Positions 42,232 to 51,255 of a stretch of DNA of 64,000 nt are shown here, one piece after another (position 1 is the first letter of the stretch; each line of letters starts with the position of its first letter). The notes under the pieces are model-generated. The model was not told where the DNA came from, made no database searches, and was given only the letters and a program-made list of their open reading frames with translations. Both the position numbers and the translations under genes were made by a program. Origin of the DNA: Sinorhizobium sp. A49. GTDB lineage: Bacteria > Pseudomonadota > Alphaproteobacteria > Rhizobiales > Rhizobiaceae. The DNA lies in NCBI RefSeq assembly GCF_002002725.1, contig NZ_MUNW01000037.1, forward strand, positions 1 to 64,000, given 5' to 3'.

Positions 42232-43026
42232 ATGCAGCAATATCTCGACTTCCTCGACCATGTGATGACCAGCGGAACCGACCGGGGCGACCGGACGGGG
42301 ACGGGCACACGCTCGGTCTTCGGCTACCAGATGCGCTTTGATCTGTCGGAAGGCTTCCCGGTGCTGACCACCAAGAAGCTGCACCTGCGCTCGATCATTC
42401 ACGAACTGCTCTGGTTCCTGAAGGGCGAGACCAACATCGCCTATCTCAAGGAAAATGGCGTCAGCATCTGGGACGAGTGGGCGGACGAAAACGGCGATCT
42501 CGGGCCGGTCTACGGCTACCAGTGGCGTTCCTGGCCGGCGCCGGACGGACGGCACATCGATCAGATCGCCGGCCTCGTCGAAAGCCTGAAGACTAATCCG
42601 AATTCGCGCCGGCATATCGTTTCGGCCTGGAACCCGGCGCTGGTCGACGAGATGGCGCTGCCGCCGTGCCATTGCCTTTTCCAGTTCTATGTCGCCGACG
42701 GCAAGCTTTCCTGCCAGCTCTACCAGCGCTCGGCCGACATCTTTCTCGGCGTGCCCTTCAACATCGCCTCCTACGCGCTGCTGACGATGATGGTTGCGCA
42801 GGTGGCCGGGCTGAAGCCGGGCGATTTCGTCCATACATTTGGCGACGCGCACATCTACCACAACCATTTCGACCAGGCGCGGCTGCAGCTTGCCCGCACG
42901 CCGAAGACATTGCCGACCATGCAGATCAATCCAGATGTCAGGGATCTGTTTTCGTTCCGTTTTGAAGACTTTACCCTTGTCGGCTACGAAGCTGATTCAA
43001 CCATCAAGGCGCCGATCGCCGTCTGA
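42232..43026 (+). CDS. thyA: Thymidylate synthase
   Basis: ThyA methylates dUMP to dTMP with methylene-THF, releasing dihydrofolate. The 264-residue protein is the short bacterial form. It shows [19 protein letters not shown] near the N terminus, the catalytic Cys in [13 protein letters not shown] at about residue 146, [19 protein letters not shown] and the end block [19 protein letters not shown]. folA lies two genes downstream and regenerates THF from the DHF made here, so the cluster is functionally coherent. Confidence 0.97.
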   Translation: MQQYLDFLDHVMTSGTDRGDRTGTGTRSVFGYQMRFDLSEGFPVLTTKKLHLRSIIHELLWFLKGETNIAYLKENGVSIWDEWADENGDLGPVYGYQWRSWPAPDGRHIDQIAGLVESLKTNPNSRRHIVSAWNPALVDEMALPPCHCLFQFYVADGKLSCQLYQRSADIFLGVPFNIASYALLTMMVAQVAGLKPGDFVHTFGDAHIYHNHFDQARLQLARTPKTLPTMQINPDVRDLFSFRFEDFTLVGYEADSTIKAPIAV

Positions 43027-43179
43027 CACGTCGCCGCCTCGCACGGCGCGGTCAGGGTGATCGATACGGGCATTCGCGTGACGGCGGCAGACCGGGAGGG
43101 TCTTCCGCCTCCGACGTAATTCAAGCGTTGCAGCGACCTTGGCGTATTCTGTTCGACGCCGCGCTGTCGGGAGGTTTCG

Positions 43180-43785
43180 ATGCTGACGCTCATCCACGCA
43201 CCGCAGTCGCGCTCCTCGCGCATCGTCTGGCTGCTCGAGGAGATCGGTGCGGAATACGAGATCCGCTATGTCTCGATCCGCCGCTGGGATGGGACCGGTG
43301 CGCCCGACGACGACAATCCGCATCCGCACAAACAGGTGCCAGCGCTTTTGCACAAGGGCGCTCTGATCTGGGAATCGGCCGCCGTGGTGCAGTATCTCAC
43401 CGACCTTCATCCCGAATGCAGTCTTGGGCGGGCACCCGGCCATCCCGAGCGCGGCACTTATCTCTCCTGGCTTGCCTATTATGCCGGCGTGATCGAGCCG
43501 ACGGCGCTGGCGCATATCACCGGGGCGACGATCAACAATCCGGCGCAGGCGCGGCTCTACAGCGACATGTGCGCCCATGTGATCGACGTGCTCGGCCGGC
43601 AGGCCTATCTGCTCGGCGCGACGATGAGTGCCGCCGATCTGCTTTTGGCCAGTGCGCTGCAATGGATGCGCAAGATCCTGCCCGAGAGCGAGGTCGTCGA
43701 CCGCTACATCCGAGTGGTGACCGACCGGCCGGCTTTTGTCCGGGCAAGCGAAATCGACAGCAAACCGAATGGGTTCCATGACTGA
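43180..43785 (+). CDS. Glutathione S-transferase family protein
   Basis: A 201-residue GST with an N-terminal thioredoxin-like domain (LIHAPQSRSSRIVWLLEEIG, then KQVPALLHKGALIWESAAVVQYL, the cis-Pro and ESxA glutathione-binding motif) and a C-terminal helical domain with YLLGATMSAADLLLASAL. The substrate is unknown. GGGAGG precedes the ATG. Its last 8 bp overlap the start of folA, so the two are translated together, although no biochemical link between a GST and folate reduction is obvious. Confidence 0.9.
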   Translation: MLTLIHAPQSRSSRIVWLLEEIGAEYEIRYVSIRRWDGTGAPDDDNPHPHKQVPALLHKGALIWESAAVVQYLTDLHPECSLGRAPGHPERGTYLSWLAYYAGVIEPTALAHITGATINNPAQARLYSDMCAHVIDVLGRQAYLLGATMSAADLLLASALQWMRKILPESEVVDRYIRVVTDRPAFVRASEIDSKPNGFHD

Positions 43786-44320
43786 TACCAGCACCAACGA
43801 ACTGAAAGTCTCCCTCATCGCCGCGGTCGCCGCCAACGGCGTCATCGGACGCGAGGGCGACCTGCCGTGGCGGCTTCCGACCGACCTCAAGCGCTTCAAG
43901 GCGCTGACGATCGGCAAGCCCGTGATCATGGGCCGCAAGACCTGGGCCTCGATCGGCCGCCCGCTGCCGGGCCGGGCGAACATCGTCATCAGCCGCAGCG
44001 CCGATTATTTCGCCGAGGGCGCGATCGTCGTGCATTCGCTGCAAGAAGCCTTGAGCGTGGCGCGGCGAGAAGCCTCGGCAGCCGGCGCGGACGAGGTCTG
44101 CGTCGTCGGTGGCGGCGAGATCTATCGTCAGGCGATCGGCGTGGCCGATATCCTGCACATCACCGAGGTCCCGGCCGATATCGAAGGCGATGCTCGGTTT
44201 CCGCATATCGATCCTGCCGTTTTCGACAAGGTGTTCGAAGAGGATCTGCCGCAGGGCGAGAAGGACAGCCATGCCATGCATTTCGTGACCTGGCGCCGCC
44301 GCACGCCCTCAGCTGCATAA
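43778..44320 (+). CDS. folA: Dihydrofolate reductase
   Basis: DHFR reduces dihydrofolate to tetrahydrofolate with NADPH. The 180-residue protein has VSLIAAVAANGVIGREGDLPW at the N terminus (Met20-loop region and substrate-binding acid), FKALTIGKPVIMGRKTWASIGRPLPGR (NADPH contact) and VVGGGEIYRQAI. It begins 8 bp inside the 3' end of the GST gene. Together with thyA upstream it closes the thymidylate cycle. It is the chromosomal trimethoprim target type, not a mobile dfr cassette. Confidence 0.95.
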   Translation: MTDTSTNELKVSLIAAVAANGVIGREGDLPWRLPTDLKRFKALTIGKPVIMGRKTWASIGRPLPGRANIVISRSADYFAEGAIVVHSLQEALSVARREASAAGADEVCVVGGGEIYRQAIGVADILHITEVPADIEGDARFPHIDPAVFDKVFEEDLPQGEKDSHAMHFVTWRRRTPSAA

Positions 44321-44470
44321 TTCCCAAAATCGGGATCGATTTGAGGCGAAGCTAGGCCGCGAGCTTGAAGCGCTCCGGCGTCCCTGGTGCGTCATGCATG
44401 GAGCGCGGCGCCGGAATGGTCCATTCGTCAACTATTTTGAACCATTTACGGTGAACTCTGGCCTATCGCG

Positions 44471-44498
44471 TTGAAAGCGAAGCATGTCATACCTATAA
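44471..44498 (+). promoter_or_regulatory. Promoter candidate for hflK-hflC
   Basis: TTGAAA (44471-44476), a 16-bp spacer and CTATAA (44493-44498) lie 74 bp before the hflK ATG. The pair fits either the housekeeping sigma factor or, given TTGAAA, a heat-shock RpoH promoter, which would suit a membrane quality-control operon. Confidence 0.45.
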
Positions 44499-44571
44499 CG
44501 GGTTCACATCGTGGACGTCCGTGCATTCGCGCGGCAGTTCATCGTGAGCAGTATTCAAAAGAGAGGTTTTG

Positions 44572-45675
44572 ATGCCCTGGAGCAATCAGAATGGCGGCGG
44601 CGGCCCGTGGGGTGGCGGCGGCGGCGGAGGCAATCAGGGTCCATGGGGCCAGGGGCCGAACCGCCCACGTGGCGGCGGAGGCGGCAAAGGTGGCCCGCCG
44701 GATCTGGAAGAGATCATTCGTCGTGGCCAGGACCAGCTGAAGAACGTTGTTCCCGGCGGTTTCAACGGCGGCGTCTTCGCCATCGTCGGCCTGCTGATCG
44801 TCGGCTTCATCCTGATCAACTCGATCTACACCGTCCAACCGGATGAACGGGGCGTGGAAATGCGCTTCGGCAAGCCGAAGGACGAGATCTCGATGCCGGG
44901 CCTGCACTACCATTTCTGGCCGCTCGAAACCGTCGAGTTCGTCAAGATTACCGAGCAGCAGCAGAACATCGGCGGTCGCAACAGCGGTCAGTCGAATGCC
45001 GGCCTGATGCTCACCGGCGACCAGAACATCGTCAACGTCCAGTTCTCGGTGCTCTATTCCGTCACGGACCCCAAGCACTACCTGTTCAATGTCGAAAATC
45101 CGGCTGACACGCTGCAGCAGGTTGCCGAAAGCGCCATGCGCGAAGTGGTCGGCCGTCGTCCGGCCCAGGACATTTTCCGCGATAACCGTCAGGCGATCGC
45201 CGCCGACGTGAAGAGCACGATCCAGGCGACAATGGACAGCTACGGTGCCGGCATCTCGGTCAACACCGTGGCGATCGAGGATGCGGCTCCGCCACGCGAA
45301 GTCGCCGATGCGTTCGATGAAGTGCAGCGCGCCGAGCAGGACGAAGATCGCTTCGTCGAAGAAGCCAACCAGTATGCCAACCAGATCCTCGGCAAGGCCC
45401 GCGGTCAGGGTGCGCAGATCCGCGAAGAGGCAGCCGCCTACAAGGATCGCATCGTCAAGGAAGCGGACGGTGAAGCCCAGCGCTTCATCTCGGTCTACGA
45501 CGAATATTCCAAGGCGCCTGACGTGACCCGCAAGCGTCTCTATCTCGAAACGATGCAGGGCGTGCTCGGCAAGTCGAAGAAGGTCATCATCGACGAGAAG
45601 AACGGGCAGGGCGTCGTGCCCTATCTGCCGCTGAATGAAATCGGCCGGCCGGCACAGACGGGAGCCGCACAGTGA
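44572..45675 (+). CDS. hflK: FtsH modulator HflK
   Basis: HflK and HflC form a large membrane complex that encloses and restrains the FtsH protease. The 367-residue HflK has a Gly/Asn-rich cytoplasmic leader (residues 1-42), one membrane span (about 66-84), then an SPFH domain (VQPDERGVEMRFGKP through PPREVADAFDEVQRAEQDEDRF) and a helical tail ending in a flexible stretch. AGAGGTTTTG precedes the ATG at 44572. hflC overlaps its stop by 4 bp. Confidence 0.95.
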   Translation: MPWSNQNGGGGPWGGGGGGGNQGPWGQGPNRPRGGGGGKGGPPDLEEIIRRGQDQLKNVVPGGFNGGVFAIVGLLIVGFILINSIYTVQPDERGVEMRFGKPKDEISMPGLHYHFWPLETVEFVKITEQQQNIGGRNSGQSNAGLMLTGDQNIVNVQFSVLYSVTDPKHYLFNVENPADTLQQVAESAMREVVGRRPAQDIFRDNRQAIAADVKSTIQATMDSYGAGISVNTVAIEDAAPPREVADAFDEVQRAEQDEDRFVEEANQYANQILGKARGQGAQIREEAAAYKDRIVKEADGEAQRFISVYDEYSKAPDVTRKRLYLETMQGVLGKSKKVIIDEKNGQGVVPYLPLNEIGRPAQTGAAQ

Positions 45676-46595
45676 TCAACAATCGTATTTCAATCATCCT
45701 GATCCTGCTCGCGGTCGTCTTCGTCGGTCTCTACTCGTCGGTCTTCGTGGTCAACGAGCGCCAGCAGGCGGTCGTCGTCCGCTTCGGTCAGATCCAGGAC
45801 GTCAAGACCGAACCGGGCCTCTACTTCAAGCTGCCGTTCGCCTTCATGGATGCCGATCGCGTGCAGTATGTCGAGGACCAGGCCCTGCGCTTCGATCTCG
45901 ACAACATCCGCGTCCAGGTCTCGGGCGGCAAGTTCTATGAAGTCGACGCCTTCGTCGTCTACAAGATCGCCGACCCCCGCCGCTTCCGCGAAACCGTTTC
46001 GGGCGACCGTGACTCGGCCGAGGCACGGTTGCGCACCCGTCTCGACGCATCGCTGCGTCGCGTCTACGGTCTGCGCGGCTTCGAGGCAGCACTCTCCGAC
46101 GAGCGTGCATCGATGATGCGCGAAGTTCGTGCCGACCTCCAGGCCGATGCCGAAACGCTCGGCCTCAGGATCGAGGACGTTCGCATCCGTCGCACGGACC
46201 TGACGCAGGAAGTCTCGCAGCAGACCTTCGACCGCATGAAGGCCGAGCGTCTGGCGGAAGCCGAACTGATTCGCGCCCGCGGTAATGAAGCCGGTCAACG
46301 TCGCCGCGCCATCGCCGACCGTCAGGTCGTCGAGATCGTCGCCGACGCCCAGCGCGAATCGGAAATCCTGCGCGGTGAAGGCGAAGCCGCACGGACGAAG
46401 ACCTTTGCCGACGCATTTGCACGCGATCCGAAGTTCTTCGAATTCTACCGTTCGATGGCCGCCTATACGGAGTCGATCGGCAGCTCGGACACGACGCTCG
46501 TGCTGTCGCCGCATTCGGAGTTCTTCCGTTATTTCAATGACTCGGAAGGCAACCCGCCGGCTGCGACAACAACGCAACCAGCGACCGGGAACTAA
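45672..46595 (+). CDS. hflC: FtsH modulator HflC
   Basis: A 307-residue SPFH protein, partner of HflK. It has an N-terminal membrane anchor (ISIILILLAVVFVGLYSSVF), the SPFH core starting VNERQQAVVVRFGQI, and the helix DVRIRRTDLTQEVSQQTFDRMKAERLAEAE. The ATG-less start is a GTG at 45672 that overlaps the hflK stop (GTGA), indicating coupled translation in a 1:1 complex. The C terminus is Thr/Ala/Gln-rich. The small DUF2065 gene follows after 7 bp. Confidence 0.95.
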   Translation: MINNRISIILILLAVVFVGLYSSVFVVNERQQAVVVRFGQIQDVKTEPGLYFKLPFAFMDADRVQYVEDQALRFDLDNIRVQVSGGKFYEVDAFVVYKIADPRRFRETVSGDRDSAEARLRTRLDASLRRVYGLRGFEAALSDERASMMREVRADLQADAETLGLRIEDVRIRRTDLTQEVSQQTFDRMKAERLAEAELIRARGNEAGQRRRAIADRQVVEIVADAQRESEILRGEGEAARTKTFADAFARDPKFFEFYRSMAAYTESIGSSDTTLVLSPHSEFFRYFNDSEGNPPAATTTQPATGN

Positions 46596-46602
46596 GCGGA
46601 CT

Positions 46603-46788
46603 ATGTCCGACTTTCTGACCGGGATCGCTTTTTTCCTGATCATCGAGGGGCTGGTGTACGCACTGGCCCCTTTGGTTTTAGTGGAATTGGCGAAGCGTTT
46701 GCCGTATGTCCCGGAGCATCAGCTTCGACTGGCCGGGGTATTTTCCGTTGCCGCCGGTGTCGGACTTGTCTGGTTGCTTCGAGGATAA
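46603..46788 (+). CDS. DUF2065 (YjeT-like) small membrane protein
   Basis: A 61-residue protein with two hydrophobic segments (FLTGIAFFLIIEGLVYALAP and LAGVFSVAAGVGLVWLL) separated by the charged loop KRLPYVPEHQLR, the exact layout of YjeT/DUF2065. In enterobacteria this family also follows hflC, so the linkage is conserved and suggests a role with HflKC in membrane protein quality control. It starts 7 bp after hflC. Confidence 0.9.
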   Translation: MSDFLTGIAFFLIIEGLVYALAPLVLVELAKRLPYVPEHQLRLAGVFSVAAGVGLVWLLRG

Positions 46789-46794
46789 TGCGAA

Positions 46795-47181
46795 ATGCCA
46801 CATAAACTGCTGATCCGGCTGGTCGACGCCGAATATGCGATCACCCGTCTCAATGTCGGTTCCCAGATGCCGGAATGGCTGCCGGGGCCGGGTTTCTGGA
46901 CCGTGTCCAGCTCGCGAGAGGAAATGACCCTCGTCTGCCGCGCCGCGCGCGTTCCTTCCAGCACCCAGAGTTCGCTCGGCTGGCGCTGCTTCCGCATCGA
47001 ACAGCATTTCAGCGTTGACGTGCCGGGCGTGCTTTCTTCCGTGCTCAGGCCGCTTTCGGCCGCAGGCATCGGCGTCTTTGCCAATTCGACCTTCAGCACC
47101 GATTACATCTTCGTGCCCGGTTCCGATCTCGACAAGGCGGTGCAGGCGCTGAAAGAACATGGGCACGAGATCACCATCTGA
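46795..47181 (+). CDS. ACT domain protein
   Basis: A 128-residue protein with two ACT-like halves of the CASTOR/ACT_7 type. The second half has FSVDVPGVLSSVLRPLSAAGIGVFANSTFSTDYIFVP, the usual ligand-binding turn. ACT domains bind amino acids; this group has no known enzyme domain. GAGGATAATGCGAA precedes the ATG, and it starts 6 bp after the DUF2065 gene, so it should be the last gene of the hflKC transcript. Why an amino-acid sensor rides with HflKC is not known. Confidence 0.85.
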   Translation: MPHKLLIRLVDAEYAITRLNVGSQMPEWLPGPGFWTVSSSREEMTLVCRAARVPSSTQSSLGWRCFRIEQHFSVDVPGVLSSVLRPLSAAGIGVFANSTFSTDYIFVPGSDLDKAVQALKEHGHEITI

Positions 47182-47475
47182 TCGCCGGTCCGTATCCGCT
47201 CTTTCGGGTGGATCAGAAAATCGTGTCTGGACGCTTCTGAATTCCGCCGTATCTTCACAGGAAGATCGGGCGGAACGGGATCTCCGGATCGCGTTGCTGT
47301 CACCAGCTGCATAACGCCTGCGACCGGCATCGGTCTAAGGATTGGGTTATGCTGGAAATCAAGGTCGCTGCAGCGATCCTTGCGCCTCTTTGGACGCGTG
47401 GGGCTGCAGAGCATAGCATGACGCGCTATCCTTTGGGGTATCGCACCGCCGAGACAATGTGAGGAGCTCCGCGAA

Positions 47476-48984
47476 TTGTCCACTCGATCGAAATCCCTCG
47501 GCGCCCTGGCGCTGGCCGCCACGCTGCTTCTGTCCAACGTGGCGATGGCACAGACGACCGCCATTCGCCCGCCGAGCAATGGTCCCGCATCCGTCGCCGA
47601 CCTCGCGGCGGGCCTGCTTGATGCGGTCGTGAACATTTCGACGTCCCAGCGCGTCAAGAACGACGACGATGCGCCGACGCCTCAGGTGCCGGAGGGCTCG
47701 CCCTATCAGGACTTCTTCGACGAGTTCTTCAAGGGGCAGGGCGACAAGGGCGGCAACCGCCAGCGCACCGTCAATTCGCTCGGCTCCGGCTTCGTCATCG
47801 ATCCCGCCGGCGTGATCGTCACCAACAACCACGTGATCGAGGGCGCAGACGATATCGAGGTTATCTTCGCCAATGGCAGCAAGCTGAAGGCCAAGCTCGT
47901 CGGCAAGGATACCAAGACGGACCTTGCGGTGCTCAAGGTCGAGCCGAAAGCGCCGCTCAAGGCGGTACCCTTCGGCGATTCCCGCAAAATGCGCATCGGC
48001 GACTGGGTCATGGCCATCGGCAATCCGTTCGGCTTTGGCGGCTCTGTCTCCGTCGGCATCATCTCGGCGCGCGGCCGCAACATCAATGCCGGCCCCTACG
48101 ACAACTTCATCCAGACGGACGCCGCCATCAACCGCGGCAATTCCGGCGGTCCACTGTTCAACATGCAGGGCGAGGTCATCGGCATCAACACGGCGATCAT
48201 TTCGCCGTCGGGCGGATCGATCGGCATCGGCTTCTCGGTGCCGACCGAACTTGCCGCCAACGTGGTCCTGCAGCTCAAAGATTTCGGCGAGACGCGGCGC
48301 GGCTGGCTTGGCGTGCGCATCCAGCCGGTGACGGACGATATCGCCGAAAGCCTGAAGTTGGCCGCGCCGCGCGGCGCGCTGGTCTCGGGCATTATCGAGG
48401 GCGGGCCGATCACCAAGGGTGAGATCAAGGCCGGAGACGTCATCATCAAGTTCGACGGCAAGGATGTTGCCGAGATGCGCGACCTGCAGCGGGCAGTCGC
48501 CGAGAGCGGCGTCGGCAAGGCTGTCGACGTGGTGATCATCCGGGGCGGCAAGGAGCAGACGGTCAAGGTCACGCTCGGACGGCTGGAGGATGGCGAAGAC
48601 ATTGCCAGTGCCTCGGCAACCACGAGCGATGAAGGCGGTGAGGACAAGAAGACGGATCAGCCGCCAGCCGCCGAGATGCCTGCCTCGGACACGGTACTCG
48701 GCATGAAGCTGACGGCGCTCAATGCCGAAAGCCGGAAAAAGTTCGGCATCGCCGACGATGTCGAAGGCGTTGTCATCGCCGAGGTGCAGGCAGGGTCGGC
48801 TGCGGCCGAGCGCCGGGTAGAGCCGGGCGACGTCATCGTCGAGGTTGGTCAGGAGGCGATGGATACGCCTGACGACGTCTCCGACCGCGTCGAGGAGCTG
48901 AAGTCTGACGGCCGGCGCAACGCGCTGCTGATGCTTTCCAACAAGACCGGCGAGCTGCGCTTCGTCACCGTGCGTATGGAATAG
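47476..48984 (+). CDS. degP: Periplasmic serine protease, DegP/DegQ (Do) family
   Basis: A 502-residue HtrA protease and chaperone of the periplasm. The signal peptide ends NVAMAQ (about residue 26). The trypsin-like domain has the triad His119 (VTNNHVIEG), Asp149 (TKTDLAVLKV) and Ser223 (GNSGGPLFN). Two PDZ domains follow (about 290-375 and 400-490), joined by a Glu/Ala-rich linker. The start is a TTG at 47476 with GAGGAG 9 nt upstream. Its place after hflKC groups envelope quality control genes; a 294-bp gap suggests its own promoter. Confidence 0.95.
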   Translation: MSTRSKSLGALALAATLLLSNVAMAQTTAIRPPSNGPASVADLAAGLLDAVVNISTSQRVKNDDDAPTPQVPEGSPYQDFFDEFFKGQGDKGGNRQRTVNSLGSGFVIDPAGVIVTNNHVIEGADDIEVIFANGSKLKAKLVGKDTKTDLAVLKVEPKAPLKAVPFGDSRKMRIGDWVMAIGNPFGFGGSVSVGIISARGRNINAGPYDNFIQTDAAINRGNSGGPLFNMQGEVIGINTAIISPSGGSIGIGFSVPTELAANVVLQLKDFGETRRGWLGVRIQPVTDDIAESLKLAAPRGALVSGIIEGGPITKGEIKAGDVIIKFDGKDVAEMRDLQRAVAESGVGKAVDVVIIRGGKEQTVKVTLGRLEDGEDIASASATTSDEGGEDKKTDQPPAAEMPASDTVLGMKLTALNAESRKKFGIADDVEGVVIAEVQAGSAAAERRVEPGDVIVEVGQEAMDTPDDVSDRVEELKSDGRRNALLMLSNKTGELRFVTVRME

Positions 48985-49356
48985 GACGGCGCGGCGCGAT
49001 GGTGTTTTCCTGAATCCTTTCAGGCCTATCACGCCGCTCTCTCACAGTCCGATTCCGACGCCTGAGACTTTGATTCAAGGCGGCCCGTTTCTTTGATCGC
49101 CATGGATTGAGAGCGATGGCCCGGCAGGTCACTTCGCGCATTGGAGCGCGCCACGGCGGGTTTTGACTGCCGACAGATCTGCGCGGGCTTGGCGCATGCG
49201 CCATTGCTTTGGCGAGTGACCGTGAACGGTGCGAAGCGGTTCTGCCGAAAATAACGTTGAGATGAGCCGTGCCGCTATTCCGCCTCAGGCGGGAACGCAC
49301 GCCAACGATGGCACCAACCCATCCTGCGGCTAATATTCTGTGGCCGGCCAACTCGA

Positions 49357-49485
49357 TCATTCTGTGCAACAGCGCAAGCCAGCACCCTCCATCTCTCCCG
49401 TCCGGGTGTGGTGCGTTTGGCGCATTGGCGGCTGGAAGGTCATCAGGCGCAGCGCGTCGATCAAGGTCTCGAGGATGGCATGCAT
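49357..49485 (-). CDS. Possible 42-residue small ORF divergent from the LysR gene
   Basis: The ATG at 49485 has a GAGG ribosome site 8 nt upstream (GAGGATCCGGCC). The frame runs 42 codons to a TGA at 49357. The first half (MHAILETLIDALRLMTFQPP) has coding-like codons and an amphipathic helix; the second half is low in recognisable features. It might be a small leader or a decayed gene. Otherwise the 595-bp gap 48985-49579 shows nothing. Confidence 0.35.
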   Translation of the reverse strand: MHAILETLIDALRLMTFQPPMRQTHHTRTGEMEGAGLRCCTE

Positions 49486-49579
49486 GGCCGGATCCTCCTT
49501 TCTGTTTCCGCATTTCAACGCACTTGTCGCAAGGGCTCAAACGAGTTTACAGTCGCCTTCGGATGACTTGAGGTTATGC

Positions 49580-50482
49580 ATGAAGCGCGGCCGTTTACCC
49601 CTGACAGCGTTGCGGAGTTTCGAGGCGGCGGGCCGGCTCGAAAGCTTCACCCTGGCCGCGGGCGAGCTGTTCGTCTCGCAGGCGGCGATCAGCCGGCAGA
49701 TCCGCGAGCTGGAAGACCTCGTCGGTCGGCCGCTGTTCGAGCGGCGGCATCGTGGCGTCCGCCTGACCGCAGAGGGGCGGTCGCTGCTGTCTGTACTGAC
49801 GTCGGCCTTCGATATGGTGGGAGACAGCCTGGCGGCGCTGTCGGGGCGCAAGCTTGCGAGCACGCTTAAGGTCAGCTCGGAGCCGTGTTTTGCCGGCTGT
49901 TGGCTGGTGCCGCATCTGGCAGAGTTCCAGAACACGCATCCCGATGTGGATCTGCTGATCGATGCCGACCCGCGATTGGTGGAGTTTCGCAGCGGCGAAG
50001 CCGATATCGCCATCCGCCATAGTCTGACGCTTTCCTCCTGGCCGCGCGTCGAGGCACGCCGACTTGCTGATGTCGAGATGATTCCGGTGATTTCACCGGA
50101 GCTGGCTCGTTCCGGTCGGCCAATTTCGACACCGATCGATCTCATGCAGCATGCGTTGCTGCACGAAGACAACCGGGAGGCATGGCAACAATGGTTTGCC
50201 GCGGCCGGGGCCGGGCCGGTTCGCATCGAGCGCGGCGCGATCTTCAATGATGGCGCGATGGTGCTGCAGGCGACGCTGCGCGGCAACGGCGTCGGACTGA
50301 TCGACCGCGACCATGTGCGCGACGAACTCAAGACCGGACGCCTGCTGCAACCGTTCGACAATTCGGTGCCCTACGGTGCCTTCTTTCTGGTGGCGCGGCG
50401 GTTTGATGCGCTGTCGGAGGCAGCGCAGGCGTTCGCCGCTTGGGTCGAGAAGAATTATCCGGGGGCAGGGCGCGGGAACTGA
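49580..50482 (+). CDS. LysR-family transcriptional regulator, GcvA-like
   Basis: A 300-residue regulator with an N-terminal winged helix (PLTALRSFEAAGRLESFTLAAGELFVSQAAISRQIRELE, residues 7-45) and a LysR effector domain (LKVSSEPCFAGCWLVPHLAEF onward, with DLLIDADPRLVEFRSGEADIAIRH). This opening resembles the GcvA/AmpR subgroup. GAGG lies 8 nt before the ATG at 49580. The target may be the divergent tract upstream or a distant gene; no obvious metabolic operon is adjacent. It is unrelated to the downstream minus-strand GNAT gene. Confidence 0.9.
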   Translation: MKRGRLPLTALRSFEAAGRLESFTLAAGELFVSQAAISRQIRELEDLVGRPLFERRHRGVRLTAEGRSLLSVLTSAFDMVGDSLAALSGRKLASTLKVSSEPCFAGCWLVPHLAEFQNTHPDVDLLIDADPRLVEFRSGEADIAIRHSLTLSSWPRVEARRLADVEMIPVISPELARSGRPISTPIDLMQHALLHEDNREAWQQWFAAAGAGPVRIERGAIFNDGAMVLQATLRGNGVGLIDRDHVRDELKTGRLLQPFDNSVPYGAFFLVARRFDALSEAAQAFAAWVEKNYPGAGRGN

Positions 50483-50529
50483 AGACGTGTCGCTGGGTCC
50501 GCTCCATGGCGGGCGCTTCGGCTTGACGC

Positions 50530-50601
50530 TGCCCCTCATCCGGCTGCCGCCACCTTCTCCCCGCCTGCGGGGAGAGATGTCCGGCAGGACAGTGAGGGGC
50601 A
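50530..50601. repeat. 72-bp cruciform intergenic repeat
   Basis: The outer arms TGCCCCTCA (50530-50538) and TGAGGGGCA (50593-50601) are perfect inverted 9-mers, and an inner stem TCTCCCCGC/GCGGGGAGA (50556-50575) closes on a CT loop. This is the classic rhizobial/alphaproteobacterial intergenic palindrome. It lies between the tail-to-tail LysR and GNAT genes and could also end either transcript. Confidence 0.75.
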
Positions 50602-50679
50602 AGCGACGAATAACGAGCGGGAGGCGGTTGAACGACAAGGGCGTGCGGCAAGCCGCAGCTTACGGACGCCGCTACGCGA

Positions 50680-51255
50680 TCACGCCCCGGCCTTTGCCCG
50701 CTGCGCCTGCCAGTCCGCCCGTGTCATCGCATAAAGCACGTGGCGAACGAGCTGTGGTTTGTCGGCGGGGATGCGCGGGTGGTTGAAATCGCGGGTGGGA
50801 TCGCGGTGCATGCCGAGGCGTGTCATCACCGCCGTCGAGCGGGTGTTCTCGGGAATGGCAAACGAGACGATTTCGCGCAGGCCCTTCTCCTCGAACCCGT
50901 GACGCAAAAGGTCGAGCGCCGCCTCGGTGATGTAACCCTTGCCCCAGAAGGGGACGGCAAGCCGCCAGCCGATCTCGACGGTGCCTTTCGGCAGGTAGGG
51001 GGCGAGGTCGGTATAGGCGAGGCCGCAGAAGCCGATCGGCCGGTCGTCGGGCTTCAGCGCGATTGCGAAGAAGCCGAGCCCGGTCTCCGTGATGCCACGG
51101 CCGACGCGGTCGAACAGCGCGTCGGATTCTTCCCGGCTGCGGCGATGGGGAAAGAACTCCATCACCTTGGGATCGTTGTTGATCTCGAAGAAGAGATCGC
51201 GGTCGCTTTCCTTCCAGGCGCGGATGCGCAGCCGTTCGGTCTCCGAGATGATCAT
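50680..51255 (-). CDS. GNAT acetyltransferase, RimJ/RimL-like
   Basis: A 191-residue acetyltransferase of the RimJ/RimL group that usually acetylates protein N termini or small amines. It has the opening SETERLRIRAWKESDRDLFF, central PIGFCGLAYTDL and EIGWRLAVPFWGKGYITEAA with the acetyl-CoA loop, then NTRSTAVMTRLGMHRDPTRDFNHP. Its ATG overlaps the serB stop by 4 bp, so it is the second gene of a serB operon. The substrate is unknown. Confidence 0.9.
   Translation of the reverse strand: MIISETERLRIRAWKESDRDLFFEINNDPKVMEFFPHRRSREESDALFDRVGRGITETGLGFFAIALKPDDRPIGFCGLAYTDLAPYLPKGTVEIGWRLAVPFWGKGYITEAALDLLRHGFEEKGLREIVSFAIPENTRSTAVMTRLGMHRDPTRDFNHPRIPADKPQLVRHVLYAMTRADWQAQRAKAGA

Noticed and set aside
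48965-49540. 191-codon minus-strand open frame after degP
   Set aside because: Basic, low-complexity product, no ribosome site and no domain; only the 42-codon frame in another phase at 49357-49485 has start-site support.
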